Origin: JAXHTY01 sp034189225 | GTDB taxonomy: Bacteria; Desulfobacterota; Desulfobacteria; Desulfobacterales; Desulfosudaceae | Assembly: GCA_034189225.1 (NCBI GenBank) | Contig: JAXHVL010000189.1 | Span: 41,114-105,113 of the forward strand | Direction of reading: 5' to 3' | Length of the DNA: 64,000 bases | Shown: in pieces, positions 1 through 8,031 of the stretch | How positions within the stretch are numbered: the stretch's first letter is position 1 | Layout: each line of letters begins with the position of its first letter | Made by a program: the position numbers and the translations under genes | The notes under the pieces: generated by a model | Databases searched by the model: none | Told to the model about the DNA's origin: nothing | Seen by the model: only the letters and a program-made list of their open reading frames with translations

Positions 1-621
1 CAGGGGCAGTGTGGAGGTTTTGCGGATCCGTGCGCAGAAGTCCCCGAGGTGGGAGGTATCCAGGCCGCTGCTGCCGGTGACACCGGTCATGGACACCACG
101 TAGAGAAAACCGGTGGCGTCGTTGGCGATGGTGGCGATGCGGTCCGCCGGGGTGGTGGGCGCGATCAGGCGGATCAGGGCAAAGTCGTCCCCGTTCCATC
201 CGCCTGTGAGTTCGCCGGATTCTTCTGGCGGCAGGTCTACCACCAGGACGCCGTCGGCACCCGCGGCCCTGGCGTCGTCATAGAAACGCGCTATGCCGTA
301 GGCATAAATCGGGTTGTAATAGGAAAAGAGAATGACCGGCACCTGGGACGTCTTTCGCAGGTCGGCGGTCATTTCCAGAACGGTTGCAAGCGTGGTGTTG
401 TGTTCCAGCGCGCGTTGCGATGAGCGCTGAATCACCGGGCCGTCCGCCGTGGGATCGGAAAAGGGGACGCCCAGTTCCAGAATATCCACGCCGTTCCGGC
501 ACATGGCGCTGGTAATGGCGCGGGATCGGTCAATGTCGGGATCGCCGGCGGTCACAAATCCCACCAGGGCTTTTTCGTTTTTTTCAGCCAGTGCGGCAAA
601 GGTTGTGTTGATGCGGTTCAT
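1..621 (-). CDS. trpA: Tryptophan synthase alpha subunit (3' end outside window)
   Basis: TrpA cleaves indole-3-glycerol phosphate to indole and glyceraldehyde 3-phosphate, passing indole through a tunnel to TrpB. The visible 207 codons begin MNRINTTFAALAEKNEKALV and contain the family landmarks GFVTAGDPD, ELGVPFSDPTADGPVIQ (catalytic Glu and Asp region) and FSYYNPIYAYG, then DGVLVVDLPPEE. The C-terminal quarter lies beyond the left edge, so completeness cannot be judged. The ATG at 621 has an AAGGA ribosome site about eight bases upstream. It is the last visible gene of the trp operon, 25 bp after trpB. Confidence 0.95.
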   Translation of the reverse strand, partial: MNRINTTFAALAEKNEKALVGFVTAGDPDIDRSRAITSAMCRNGVDILELGVPFSDPTADGPVIQRSSQRALEHNTTLATVLEMTADLRKTSQVPVILFSYYNPIYAYGIARFYDDARAAGADGVLVVDLPPEESGELTGGWNGDDFALIRLIAPTTPADRIATIANDATGFLYVVSMTGVTGSSGLDTSHLGDFCARIRKTSTLPL

Positions 622-646
622 GGTATGATTCCTTATAAAATTTGTA

Positions 647-1870
647 TCAGTGGGCTTCCTCGGCTCCGAAGACGATTTCCAGGTCTTTATCGCCGCGGCC
701 GGAGAGATTGACCACGATGATTTTATTTTTGTCCCGTTTGGGCGCTTCTTTGATGGCGGCGGCCAGGGCGTGGGCGCTTTCCAGGGCCGGTATGATACCT
801 TCCTTGCGGCAGAGCAGCGCAAATGCATCCAGGGCCTCGGTGTCATTGGCCGTGGTATAGGTGACGCGGTTCATGTCCTTAAGCATGGCGTGTTCCGGTC
901 CGACGCCGGGATAGTCCAGGCCGGCGGATACGGAATGAACCGGTGAAATCTGGCCGTTTGGGTCCTGGAGCACGTAAGATTTGGAACCGTGCAGCACGCC
1001 TTCGGCTCCGCGGTTCAGTGTGGCGCTGTGAGCATTGGTGTCGATGCCTTCACCGCCGGCTTCGACGCCGATCATTTCCACCGCATCATTAATAAAGGGG
1101 TAGAAAAGGCCCATGGCATTGCTGCCGCCGCCCACGCAGGCGATCAATACATCGGGCAGTTTTCCGGTTGTTTGCATCATCTGGTCCCGGGTTTCCTCGC
1201 CTATAATTTTCTGAAAGTCGCGCACCATGGCGGGGTAGGGATGGGGGCCGGCCACCGAACCGATCACGTAGTAAGTGTCCCGAACGCTGGCCACCCAGTG
1301 CCGCAGGGTCTCGTTCATGGCGTCTTTCAGGGTGCCGGCACCGGAATTCACGGGCGTTACATCCGCGCCCAGAAGCTTCATCCGCTTGACATTGGGGGCC
1401 TGGCGCCGGATATCTTCGACGCCCATGAAGACTTCGCAGGTCATGCCCATGAGCGCGGCGGCGGTAGCGGTGGCCACGCCGTGCTGGCCGGCGCCGGTTT
1501 CAGCGATGACGCGGTTTTTGCCCATCCATTTGGCCAGCAGTACCTGGCCGATGGTGTTGTTGATCTTGTGGGCGCCGGTATGGGCCAGGTCTTCCCGCTT
1601 GAGGTAGACGGCGGCGCCGCCCAGGTGCCGGGTCAGGCGTTCGGCGAAAAACAGCGGGGTGGGACGGCCCACGTAATCGGTGAGAAGGGTGGCGAGCTCC
1701 TTTTGAAAGCCGGGGTCCGGCATGATTTTCCTGCGCTGGTCGTCAAGTTCCAGGATGGCGGGCATGAGGGTCTCGGCAATGTACATGCCGCCGTACTGCC
1801 GGAAATGCCCCTTGTCGTCGGGGAATTCCCCGTAAGGGGCGGTGAACAAAATGTTGCTGGATTGTTCCAT
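647..1870 (-). CDS. trpB: Tryptophan synthase beta subunit
   Basis: TrpB condenses indole with L-serine to give tryptophan, using pyridoxal phosphate, in an alpha2-beta2 complex with TrpA. The 407-residue length is normal for the TrpB1 type. The PLP lysine lies in HTGAHKINNT (about K102), and the phosphate-binding loop CVGGGSNAMG and the GRGDKD C-terminal motif are present. The N-terminus FGQYGG-type motif appears as FRQYGGMY. The start ATG at 1870 follows an AAGGAGA ribosome site. It lies between trpF and trpA in the same operon. Confidence 0.97.
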   Translation of the reverse strand: MEQSSNILFTAPYGEFPDDKGHFRQYGGMYIAETLMPAILELDDQRRKIMPDPGFQKELATLLTDYVGRPTPLFFAERLTRHLGGAAVYLKREDLAHTGAHKINNTIGQVLLAKWMGKNRVIAETGAGQHGVATATAAALMGMTCEVFMGVEDIRRQAPNVKRMKLLGADVTPVNSGAGTLKDAMNETLRHWVASVRDTYYVIGSVAGPHPYPAMVRDFQKIIGEETRDQMMQTTGKLPDVLIACVGGGSNAMGLFYPFINDAVEMIGVEAGGEGIDTNAHSATLNRGAEGVLHGSKSYVLQDPNGQISPVHSVSAGLDYPGVGPEHAMLKDMNRVTYTTANDTEALDAFALLCRKEGIIPALESAHALAAAIKEAPKRDKNKIIVVNLSGRGDKDLEIVFGAEEAH

Positions 1871-1882
1871 TGTTGTTTCTCC

Positions 1883-2554
1883 TTAAAAAATATTCTGTAT
1901 GGTTCGATGAATAGAGGTGTTATGCACGGTTTCAATGAACCGTACCACCTTGTTCATGTCTTTCCGGCCGGGTTCGGCTTCCACGCCGGAACTCACATCC
2001 ACCCCCTCGGGCAGGACCGCATTGATGGCGGTCTCAATATTGGCCGGCGACAGGCCGCCGGCAAGAATAAGGGGTCGGCCGGCAGGGATGGATCGGGCAT
2101 CGGACCAGTTCCAGGCCCGGGCGTTGCCGCCGGGCAGCTTTCCTTCCCCGCATTCGGTGAGATAGGCGGATACGCCGTTGTAGGTGGCGGCATGGTCAAA
2201 CGACGGTGTTTTATACGTAAACAGGGCCTTTATGACCAGAATGCCCTGCGCCCGAAGCTGCGCTGCCAGTTCCGGCGGTTCTGCGCCGTGCAGTTGAACC
2301 CCGGCAAGGCCGCAGTCCTTCACCTTCTGCATAATCGTATCAAAGGGTTCGTTGACGAAAATGCCGATGGATTTTGCCCTGCCTGCCACGGCGGCGCAGA
2401 TCTCTGCTGCCTGACCATCGGACACGAAGCGGGGGCTTTTTTCAAAAAACACACACCCGATGGCATGGGCGCCCAGGTCGACGCATTTTTCCGCCTCTTC
2501 GGGCAGGGTCAGGCCGCAGATCTTGATCTGAGGGCATTGGTTCTTTTCATTCAT
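1883..2554 (-). CDS. trpF: Phosphoribosylanthranilate isomerase
   Basis: TrpF performs the Amadori rearrangement of phosphoribosylanthranilate to CdRP, step three of tryptophan synthesis. The 223-residue protein shows the family motifs KICGLTLPEEA (catalytic Cys in the first strand), GVFVN as GIFVNEPFDTI, VQLHGAEPPE, and the closing LAGGLSPANI and DVSSGVEAEPGRKD (catalytic Asp before SSG). It is a single-domain TIM barrel, not fused to TrpC as in enterobacteria. Its start overlaps the end of trpC by 8 bp, which suggests translational coupling. Confidence 0.96.
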   Translation of the reverse strand: MNEKNQCPQIKICGLTLPEEAEKCVDLGAHAIGCVFFEKSPRFVSDGQAAEICAAVAGRAKSIGIFVNEPFDTIMQKVKDCGLAGVQLHGAEPPELAAQLRAQGILVIKALFTYKTPSFDHAATYNGVSAYLTECGEGKLPGGNARAWNWSDARSIPAGRPLILAGGLSPANIETAINAVLPEGVDVSSGVEAEPGRKDMNKVVRFIETVHNTSIHRTIQNIF

Positions 2555-3365
2555 TTGCCGGTGTGTGCTCCCTGTTTGTAAGTGTTTTGAGAAAGGCGAC
2601 AGTATCGTCGGCCCGCACCAGGCTTTCTCCGATCAAAAAGTTATTGATGCCGGCGGTTCTGGTTTGCTGAATATCCTTTGCATTGGCAATGCCGCTGGCG
2701 GCCACCGGTATCTGCCGGGAGGTCAACTGTCCCACCAGCCGGGCCGCGACCCGGATATCGGTTTTGAATGTTTTCAGGTCCCGGTTGTTGATGCCGATCA
2801 GCTCTGCACCGGCGGCGGTGGCGGTTTCCAGGTCTTTTTCGTCATGGACTTCAACCAGCGTATCCAGATGGAGCGTCCGGCTCAGGTCAATCAGTTCCGA
2901 AAGCATCGCTGGTGTCAGGATGCGGACAATCAGCAGCACCGCGTCTGCGCCCATGACAGCGGATTCATAAACCTGGTAATCGCTGATGAGAAAGTCTTTT
3001 CGCAGAACGGGAAGGCTTGCGGCGGCCCTGGCGGCTTTCAGGTCGTCGGCGGCCCCTTTGAAATAAGTGGCGTCGGTGAGCACGGAGATGGCCGTCGCCC
3101 CGCCCTGTTCATATTTCCGGGCATAGGCCGCGGGGTCAAGGTTCGCCCGGATCTCCCCTTTGGACGGGGATGCGCGCTTGATCTCCGCGATGATGCCGGT
3201 GCCGGTGTCATGGGTCTGGCGCAGAGCGCGGGTAAAGTGGCGGTAGTCGTCCCGGTCTTCGGCCATTTCTTTCAGGTCGTCCAGGGGCAGGCGGGACAGT
3301 GCCGCGGCGATTTCTTCTGCTTTGGTGGTAACGATTTTTGTGAGTATGTCTGTCATTGGTTTCAT
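2547..3365 (-). CDS. trpC: Indole-3-glycerol phosphate synthase
   Basis: TrpC closes the indole ring of CdRP to form indole-3-glycerol phosphate. The 272-residue protein carries IIAEIKRASPSKGEIR, the signature with the catalytic lysines of this TIM-barrel family, then LRKDFLIS, VEVHDEKDLE, IGINNRDLKTF and VAASGI. It overlaps trpD by 4 bp (ATGA type) and trpF by 8 bp, so the operon core is tightly coupled. The first Met was kept, although a second Met three codons in (MTDILTK) is equally possible. Confidence 0.96.
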   Translation of the reverse strand: MKPMTDILTKIVTTKAEEIAAALSRLPLDDLKEMAEDRDDYRHFTRALRQTHDTGTGIIAEIKRASPSKGEIRANLDPAAYARKYEQGGATAISVLTDATYFKGAADDLKAARAAASLPVLRKDFLISDYQVYESAVMGADAVLLIVRILTPAMLSELIDLSRTLHLDTLVEVHDEKDLETATAAGAELIGINNRDLKTFKTDIRVAARLVGQLTSRQIPVAASGIANAKDIQQTRTAGINNFLIGESLVRADDTVAFLKTLTNREHTPANE

Positions 3366-4381
3366 CCATTGGCGTTGGTAAACGCAATCAGCTGTTCCAA
3401 TTTGTCCAGGGCCTTGCCTGTGTCGATGGTGTCGTTGGCCAGGAGAATACCATCTGCAAGATCGGCGGCCATGCTGGCCGATACCAGCGCGGCACCGGCG
3501 TTGATGACCGTTACGTTCCGTCTCGGCCCTTTGTCTTCGCCGCTGAGAATCGCCCGGGTAATGACGGCGTTTTCTTCGGGGGTCCCGCCGGCCATTGATT
3601 CGGGTTTGGCCCGGTCTTCAAAGAATTGTTCCGGTGAAATGTCATAGGTTCGGACGGTACGGTCGTTGAGTTCCGTTATGCGGGTGGGGGTGCAGACGGA
3701 AATTTCGTCCAGCCCGTCGTGGCCGTGTACCACAAAGGCCCGCCTCGCGCCGAGAAGGTTCAGTGCATTGGCAAACATTTCCGTGAGTTGGGGGGCGAAT
3801 ACCCCGATGATCTGGCAGTTGGCGGCCGCCGGGTTGGTGAGAGGACCGAGCATGTTGAATATGCTGCGGACACCCAGCTCTTTTCGCGGACCGGCTGCGT
3901 ATTTCATAGCCCCGTGAAACAGCGGTGCGAACAGGAAACCGATTCCGATTTCATTGATGGCTTCTTCTGCCACTTCCGGCTCGGTGTCGAGGTTCACGCC
4001 CAGGGCTTCCAGCACATCTGCGCTGCCGCACTGGCTGGAGATGGACCGGTTGCCGTGCTTGGCCACGGTGGCGCCACCCCCGGCCACCACAAAGGCCGCC
4101 GTGGTGGAGATGTTGAAGGTTTTGGCGCCGTCGCCGCCCGTGCCGCATGTGTCGACCACAGCAGGGGCCGCGGCCTGGATACGGGTGGCTTTACGGCGCA
4201 TGGCCTCGGCCGCTCCGGCCAGTTCCTCGAACGTTTCACCCTTGGTGGCCAGGGCGCCAATAAAAGCGCCGATCTGGGCGTCGGTCATTTCGCCGGAAAA
4301 GATCGATGACAGGGTATCGTCCATTTCGTTTCGGCCCAGGTCGGTTTTATTGATAATTTTTGTAAGCGTATCCTTAAACAT
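3362..4381 (-). CDS. trpD: Anthranilate phosphoribosyltransferase
   Basis: TrpD transfers phosphoribose from PRPP to anthranilate. The 339 residues match the standalone TrpD length. The PRPP and magnesium site is visible as DTCGTGGDGAKTFNIST, followed by VAKHGNRSISSQCGSADVLE and the anthranilate-site region FLFAPLFHGAMKYA and RTIFN-like RSIFNMLGPLTNP. The start lies within the end of trpG (8 bp overlap) and has a strong GGAGGAGG-like site upstream. It is not fused to TrpG. Confidence 0.97.
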   Translation of the reverse strand: MFKDTLTKIINKTDLGRNEMDDTLSSIFSGEMTDAQIGAFIGALATKGETFEELAGAAEAMRRKATRIQAAAPAVVDTCGTGGDGAKTFNISTTAAFVVAGGGATVAKHGNRSISSQCGSADVLEALGVNLDTEPEVAEEAINEIGIGFLFAPLFHGAMKYAAGPRKELGVRSIFNMLGPLTNPAAANCQIIGVFAPQLTEMFANALNLLGARRAFVVHGHDGLDEISVCTPTRITELNDRTVRTYDISPEQFFEDRAKPESMAGGTPEENAVITRAILSGEDKGPRRNVTVINAGAALVSASMAADLADGILLANDTIDTGKALDKLEQLIAFTNANG

Positions 4382-4955
4382 GGGGTTCCTCCTCCATTTT
4401 TAAAAAGTTTTTTAATATGCGTTTTCCTTTGGGGGTCATGATCGATTCCGGGTGGAACTGAATGCCCTCGGTGGGGTGGGTCTTGTGGCGGATGGCCATG
4501 ATTTCGCCGTTATCGGTCTGCGCGCTGATGTCCAGGCAGTCGGGCAGGCTCTGCCGGTGGGCCACCAGGGAATGGTATCGCATGGCGTCGAAGGGAGACG
4601 GGATTTTGTGGAAAATCGTCCGGCCGTCGGTGGTCACGGCCGAGGTTTTGCCGTGCATGATGCGGTCGGCCAGGACGATGGTGCCCCCGAATGCCTCGGC
4701 AATGGCCTGGTGACCCAGGCATACCCCCAGAATCGGCATCCGGCCTGAAAAATGTTTTATAAGTTCCAGCGAGATGCCCGCGCCCTGCGGACGTCCGGGA
4801 CCGGGCGACAGCACGATATGGGAAGGTGCCATGGCTTCGATATCGGCGATGGTGATCCTGTCGTTGCGCGCCACATGAACATCTGCGTTCAGCATTCGCA
4901 GGTATTGGACCAGGTTGTAAGTGAATGAATCGTAATTGTCGATCATCAGTATCAT
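4374..4955 (-). CDS. trpG: Anthranilate synthase component II (glutamine amidotransferase)
   Basis: TrpG hydrolyses glutamine and channels ammonia to TrpE for anthranilate synthesis. This is a class I amidotransferase of 193 residues, beginning MILMIDNYDSFTYNLVQYL. The nucleophile elbow is ILGVCLGHQAIAEAFGG and the catalytic His-Glu pair is in GIQFHPESIMTP. In many bacteria the same subunit also serves aminodeoxychorismate synthase (pabA). Its location between trpE and trpD argues for the tryptophan role. The gap to trpE is 18 bp. Confidence 0.96.
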   Translation of the reverse strand: MILMIDNYDSFTYNLVQYLRMLNADVHVARNDRITIADIEAMAPSHIVLSPGPGRPQGAGISLELIKHFSGRMPILGVCLGHQAIAEAFGGTIVLADRIMHGKTSAVTTDGRTIFHKIPSPFDAMRYHSLVAHRQSLPDCLDISAQTDNGEIMAIRHKTHPTEGIQFHPESIMTPKGKRILKNFLKMEEEPHV

Positions 4956-4973
4956 GATAAGGGTCTCCGGATG

Positions 4974-6476
4974 TTATAATTGTTCCTCGGTCGTGCCGGT
5001 CAGTTGTAACGCCTTTTGAATGGCCATGGCCTTGTTCACGGTTTCCACCCGTTCTTTTTCGGGGTCGGAATCCGCGACGATTCCGGCGCCGGCCCGGACC
5101 GTGAGCCGGTCGTCTTCAATGGTTGCCGTTCGGATGGTGATGGCCAGATCCATGTTGCCGTTGAACGATATATAGCCCACCGCACCGCCATAGGGGCCGC
5201 GGGGGCCATCCTCAAGATCGCCGATGATTTCCATGGCGCGGATTTTGGGCGCGCCGGAAAGGGTGCCGGCCGGAAAGGTGGCGGCCAGAAGGTCCCATGC
5301 ATCAAGATCTTTTTGCAGGTCGCAGGTGATGTTGGAGACCATGTGCATGACATGCGAGTACCGCTCCACGAACATCAGGTCCGTGACCTGGACCGTTCCG
5401 GTCACGGCCACCCGGCCCAGGTCGTTTCTGCCCAGGTCCACCAGCATGAGGTGCTCGGCACGTTCTTTTTCGTCCTTGAGCATTTCGTCGGCCAGTGCCC
5501 GGTCTTCCTGTTCGGTTTTGCCGCGGGGCCGGGTGCCGGCGATGGGCCTCACCGTTGCAACCCGGTTTTCCAGCCGCACCATGGTTTCCGGCGATGACCC
5601 CACCAGTGCCATGTTTCCGATATGCATAAAATAGAGATAAGGGGACGGATTGATGTAGCGCTGGGCCCGGTAAAGCGTCCACAGGTCCGGGGCCGGGTCG
5701 CAGGAAAAAGGCTGGGAGATTACCGCCTGAATAATATCTCCCTGCCGGATGTGCTCCTTGGTGATGTGGACCTTTTCCCGGTAGGCGTCCTCATCGTTTT
5801 CCGGGGCCAGCTCGCAGGGCGGCAGCCGGGATGTTCCGGTTTCCTCCGGCATTGGCTTGCGGATGGCGTCCAGCAGGGCCTCGACTTTGCGGGTGGCCGC
5901 GTCGTATGCCGCTTCCAGTTTCTTGCTATCCGCCGCCATGCTGTCGGTAAAGGCGATGGCAACGGCAAATAGGGTGTGCTGAATGTTGTCAAAGATTATC
6001 AGGGAATCCGGAACGATGAAATCGGCCACCGGTTTGTCCGGGGGCAGCCGGTTTTCAATGGCCTCGAAAAAGGAGACGGTCTCATAGGAGAAATACCCGA
6101 CAAGGCCGCCCCAGAATCGGGGCAGTTCAGGCACGTCCGCCGGAATATAGGCCTCCATGAGCTCCCTCAGCACGGCCATGGGCCTCCCGTTGTGGGGGAT
6201 GGAACGGGGTTCCTGACCATCACGGATATCCACATAATCCCGAAAAACGCGGACCCGGGTTTTTGTGGACGCTCCCAGAAAACTGTACCGCCCCCACCGC
6301 TCACCGCCTTCGGCGCTTTCCAGAAGAAACACCGGTTCGCCTTTTGTGTAGATTTTTTTCAAGAGGGATACCGGCGTATCCGTGTCGGCCAGCATCTTTG
6401 TGCATACCGGGATAACATTGCTTGTTTTGCCCATGGCGCAGAAGGTGTCTTTGTCCGGAAATCGGTTTAAAATCAT
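4974..6476 (-). CDS. trpE: Anthranilate synthase component I
   Basis: TrpE converts chorismate and ammonia to anthranilate and is the feedback-regulated entry enzyme of the pathway. The N-terminal domain has FLLESAEGGERWGRYSFLG, the LLES...S element that forms the tryptophan feedback pocket in known TrpE proteins. The C-terminal chorismate-binding domain has VGSSPETMVR, VRPIAGTRPRG, MLVDLGRNDLGRV, GTLSGAPKIRAMEII and GAGIVADSDPEKE. The ATG at 6476 was chosen because AAGGA sits six bases before it; an in-frame TTG two codons earlier is less likely. About 500 residues, normal for the family. It lies directly behind the attenuator. Confidence 0.97.
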   Translation of the reverse strand: MILNRFPDKDTFCAMGKTSNVIPVCTKMLADTDTPVSLLKKIYTKGEPVFLLESAEGGERWGRYSFLGASTKTRVRVFRDYVDIRDGQEPRSIPHNGRPMAVLRELMEAYIPADVPELPRFWGGLVGYFSYETVSFFEAIENRLPPDKPVADFIVPDSLIIFDNIQHTLFAVAIAFTDSMAADSKKLEAAYDAATRKVEALLDAIRKPMPEETGTSRLPPCELAPENDEDAYREKVHITKEHIRQGDIIQAVISQPFSCDPAPDLWTLYRAQRYINPSPYLYFMHIGNMALVGSSPETMVRLENRVATVRPIAGTRPRGKTEQEDRALADEMLKDEKERAEHLMLVDLGRNDLGRVAVTGTVQVTDLMFVERYSHVMHMVSNITCDLQKDLDAWDLLAATFPAGTLSGAPKIRAMEIIGDLEDGPRGPYGGAVGYISFNGNMDLAITIRTATIEDDRLTVRAGAGIVADSDPEKERVETVNKAMAIQKALQLTGTTEEQL

Positions 6477-6498
6477 TTTCAATCCTTTTGCAATAAAA

Positions 6499-6527
6499 AA
6501 GGCCGCCGGTTGCCTGCCCGCGGCCTT
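6499..6527 (-). terminator. Distal trp attenuator terminator
   Basis: On the minus strand an 8-bp perfect stem (AAGGCCGC with GCGGCCTT; + coordinates 6520-6527 and 6499-6506) is followed by a run of six T residues, ending about 20 bp before the trpE start. It has the form of an intrinsic terminator. Its upstream arm overlaps a segment (6514-6523) that can pair instead, over 10 perfect base pairs, with 6546-6555. That makes it conditional. Confidence 0.85.
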
Positions 6528-6543
6528 CTTCTGTGATAAAAAA

Positions 6544-6575
6544 AACCGCGGGCAGCTTTCGGTTTGCCCACGGTT
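6544..6575 (-). terminator. Proximal trp attenuator hairpin/terminator
   Basis: Minus-strand arms AACCGTGGGCA (6565-6575) and TGCCCGCGGTT (6544-6554) form an 11-bp stem with one G-U pair and a 10-base loop. A run of eight T follows, so this hairpin looks like a terminator in its own right. Its 5' arm can also pair with 6613-6621 inside trpL (8 of 9 bases), and its 3' arm can pair with 6514-6523 (10 of 10). It is therefore a switch point. Confidence 0.8.
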
Positions 6576-6605
6576 TTGTTGTTGTTTTATTTTATGTTCA
6601 GCAAC

Positions 6606-6707
6606 TCAGGAGCCGTCGGCAGACCACGCACACCAAGCCTGCCACCACCAGTTGCCGTCCATGCAAATGGAAATCGTTTCGGTTAATGTTGTTTTTGTCC
6701 GGTTCAT
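6606..6707 (-). CDS. trpL: trp operon leader peptide
   Basis: This 33-codon frame lies between the trp promoter and the attenuator hairpins. Its C-terminal part reads MDGNWWWQAWCAWSADGS, giving five Trp codons (residues 20-22, 25 and 28) within nine codons. That density is diagnostic of a ribosome-stalling trp leader. The first Met (6707) gives 33 residues and the internal Met16 gives 18. Neither has a convincing Shine-Dalgarno, so the exact start is open. The codons just after the last Trp (6613-6621) double as a pairing segment of the attenuator. No peptide function beyond regulation is implied. Confidence 0.88.
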   Translation of the reverse strand: MNRTKTTLTETISICMDGNWWWQAWCAWSADGS

Positions 6708-6747
6708 TGGTTTCTTTAATTGCCGTTAAAATAGTATTTTCGTAGTT

Positions 6748-6775
6748 ATTATGATGAATCGTTGCTGCTTGTCAA
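6748..6775 (-). promoter_or_regulatory. trp operon promoter
   Basis: A consensus -35 TTGACA (6770-6775) and a near-consensus -10 CATAAT (6748-6753) are separated by 16 bp on the minus strand. They lie about 40 bp upstream of trpL, matching a sigma-70 type promoter. A TrpR operator was not recognised, so attenuation may be the main control. Confidence 0.8.
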
Positions 6776-6793
6776 GCATTTTTTCCATTTTTA

Positions 6794-7576
6794 TCAAATC
6801 GTCGAGGCAGGGCGGGACGACGGGGCGGGGGAGTGTTTTACTTGAAATTCCACCCGCCGGTTCTGCGTCCGGCCCACAGGCGAGCTGTTGCTGGCAGCGG
6901 GCCGGGAATCACCGAAAGCCCGTGTCTGAATGCGGTTCGGGTCGATGCCTTTTTCCATCAGATAACGCCGTACGGCATTGGCACGTTTTTCTGAGAGCTT
7001 TTCGTTGTATAGTTCGGGGCCCAGTGCGCAGGTGTGGCCCCGTACCTCCAGCACGGCGTCGGAGTCCTGCTTCAGCTGTTGGGCCATGTCATTGAGCAGG
7101 GGGTGAAAAACCGGTTTCACGCCGGCTTTGTTCAGGTCGAAAATTACGGTGTTGTCGGCTCTGGCTTCCGGCGGCAGGGTCGTGTTCATGGCCTTGGCAG
7201 CGGCTGAGCCACCGGGACAGGTGCCGCACTGGCGGGCAAACACGAACCCGGCGCCGTTTTTTTCGGAATAGCCCACGTCCCGACATCGGAACTGAACCCG
7301 GTTGTTTCGGAGAATGGCTTCCCAATGGACATCGTCCAGCCGCTTGATCATCACCCGGGTGTTTTTGTCCACATCCGGGCATATTTTGCTGAAGGCGCGG
7401 GGATTTTTGACCGCGGCCATATAGCTTCCATTTTTGGAAACATCTGTAAGGGTGGAAGACATGGGGCATAGGCCGAGAAATTCGTTGAATGCATAAAAAT
7501 CCGCAGCCGCGGGCAGGTCGGTGCCGCCAAAGATAAGGCAGACAAATACCAGAACGTTGAAAAATGAAGTACGCAT
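6794..7576 (-). CDS. OmpA/MotB-domain secreted protein
   Basis: This is a probable envelope protein with a C-terminal peptidoglycan-binding OmpA domain. The start at 7576 was chosen because it gives MRTSFFNVLVFVCLIFGG...LPAAA, a clear Sec signal peptide; the frame stays open upstream but without a signal. The middle region is Cys-containing (CPDVD, FRCRDVG, RQCGTCPGG). The OmpA core is near residues 150-245, with LEVRGHTCALGPELYNEKLS, RANAVRRYLMEKGI and GRTQNRRVEF, holding the usual Asp/Arg-type ligand residues. The short Pro/Ser tail is unremarkable. It lies just upstream of and in the same direction as the trp promoter, with no sign of cotranscription with trp. The partner and the middle-domain function are unknown. 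Confidence 0.8.
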   Translation of the reverse strand: MRTSFFNVLVFVCLIFGGTDLPAAADFYAFNEFLGLCPMSSTLTDVSKNGSYMAAVKNPRAFSKICPDVDKNTRVMIKRLDDVHWEAILRNNRVQFRCRDVGYSEKNGAGFVFARQCGTCPGGSAAAKAMNTTLPPEARADNTVIFDLNKAGVKPVFHPLLNDMAQQLKQDSDAVLEVRGHTCALGPELYNEKLSEKRANAVRRYLMEKGIDPNRIQTRAFGDSRPAASNSSPVGRTQNRRVEFQVKHSPAPSSRPASTI

Positions 7577-7687
7577 GGTCACGACTGTCAATGGGTTGGG
7601 ATAGCGGAAAAATTCACATTTCTGGATTGGAAACACCAGAGTGTGCCATGTCACCAGAGAAGTGTTATTTATGCCACATGGAACCTG

Positions 7688-7763
7688 GAAGCCTGAAGGC
7701 TTCCGCTACACTTGACGATGGATGCCCAAGTATGCACATGTAGCGGAAGGCTTTAGCCTTCCA
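7688..7763. repeat. Dispersed inverted repeat, GTAGCGGAAGGC type
   Basis: Two arms, GGAAGCC..GGCTTCCGCTACA and TGTAGCGGAAGGCTTTAGCCTTCC, form an imperfect inverted repeat. A second copy of the same layout lies at 57605-57703. No gene is visible in it. It is the first of several repeat blocks that fill 7577-8649. Confidence 0.75.
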
Positions 7764-7794
7764 TCAGGATTAAAACACGAAATTCGATACATAT

Positions 7795-7874
7795 ATCTTC
7801 GTGTCCTTCGTGATCTTCGTGGTAATCAACCCCAGGTAATTGTACCACGAAGCTCACGAAGAACACGAAGGGTG
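7795..7874. repeat. TTCGTG inverted-repeat element, copy 1
   Basis: Left arm TATCTTCGTGTCCTTCGTG followed by CTTCGTGGT; right arm ACCACGAAG.TCACGAAG.ACACGAAGG. The arms are complementary over roughly 28 bases around an AT-rich centre. Five further copies are at 8288-8368, 22828-22898, 30484-30555, 38172-38253 and 57875-57950. Function is unknown; a REP/MITE-like cruciform is likely. Confidence 0.85.
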
Positions 7875-7932
7875 AGTGCAAGCACCCCATGTGCCTTCGT
7901 GTTTCGAATTATAAATGTTCACTGCGAAGCCT

Positions 7933-7990
7933 GTAAACAACCCCCTTACAGGGGTAACCAGAGCCAGCCCCTCTGGGGTTGAATGTTTAC
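7933..7990. repeat. 58-bp repeat bounded by GTAAACA/TGTTTAC
   Basis: The block has 7-bp terminal inverted repeats and two internal GC-rich palindromes (CCCCTTACAGGGG and GCCCCTCTGGGG). Copies lie at 30565-30623 and, inverted, around 57811-57864. Confidence 0.8.
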
Positions 7991-8031
7991 TCTATTTTCC
8001 TATTATCGCATATAATGGAGCAAAATGCAAT

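Noticed and set aside
989..2581. A 530-codon open frame on the plus strand opposite trpB and trpF
   Set aside because: It is antisense to two clearly recognised enzymes, has no recognisable domain, and is explained by the high-GC codon pattern of the true genes.
6735..6760. A TrpR-type operator in the trp promoter
   Set aside because: Only a weak imperfect symmetry around AATAGTATTTTCGTAGTTATT is visible, and no CTAGTTAACTAG-like core.
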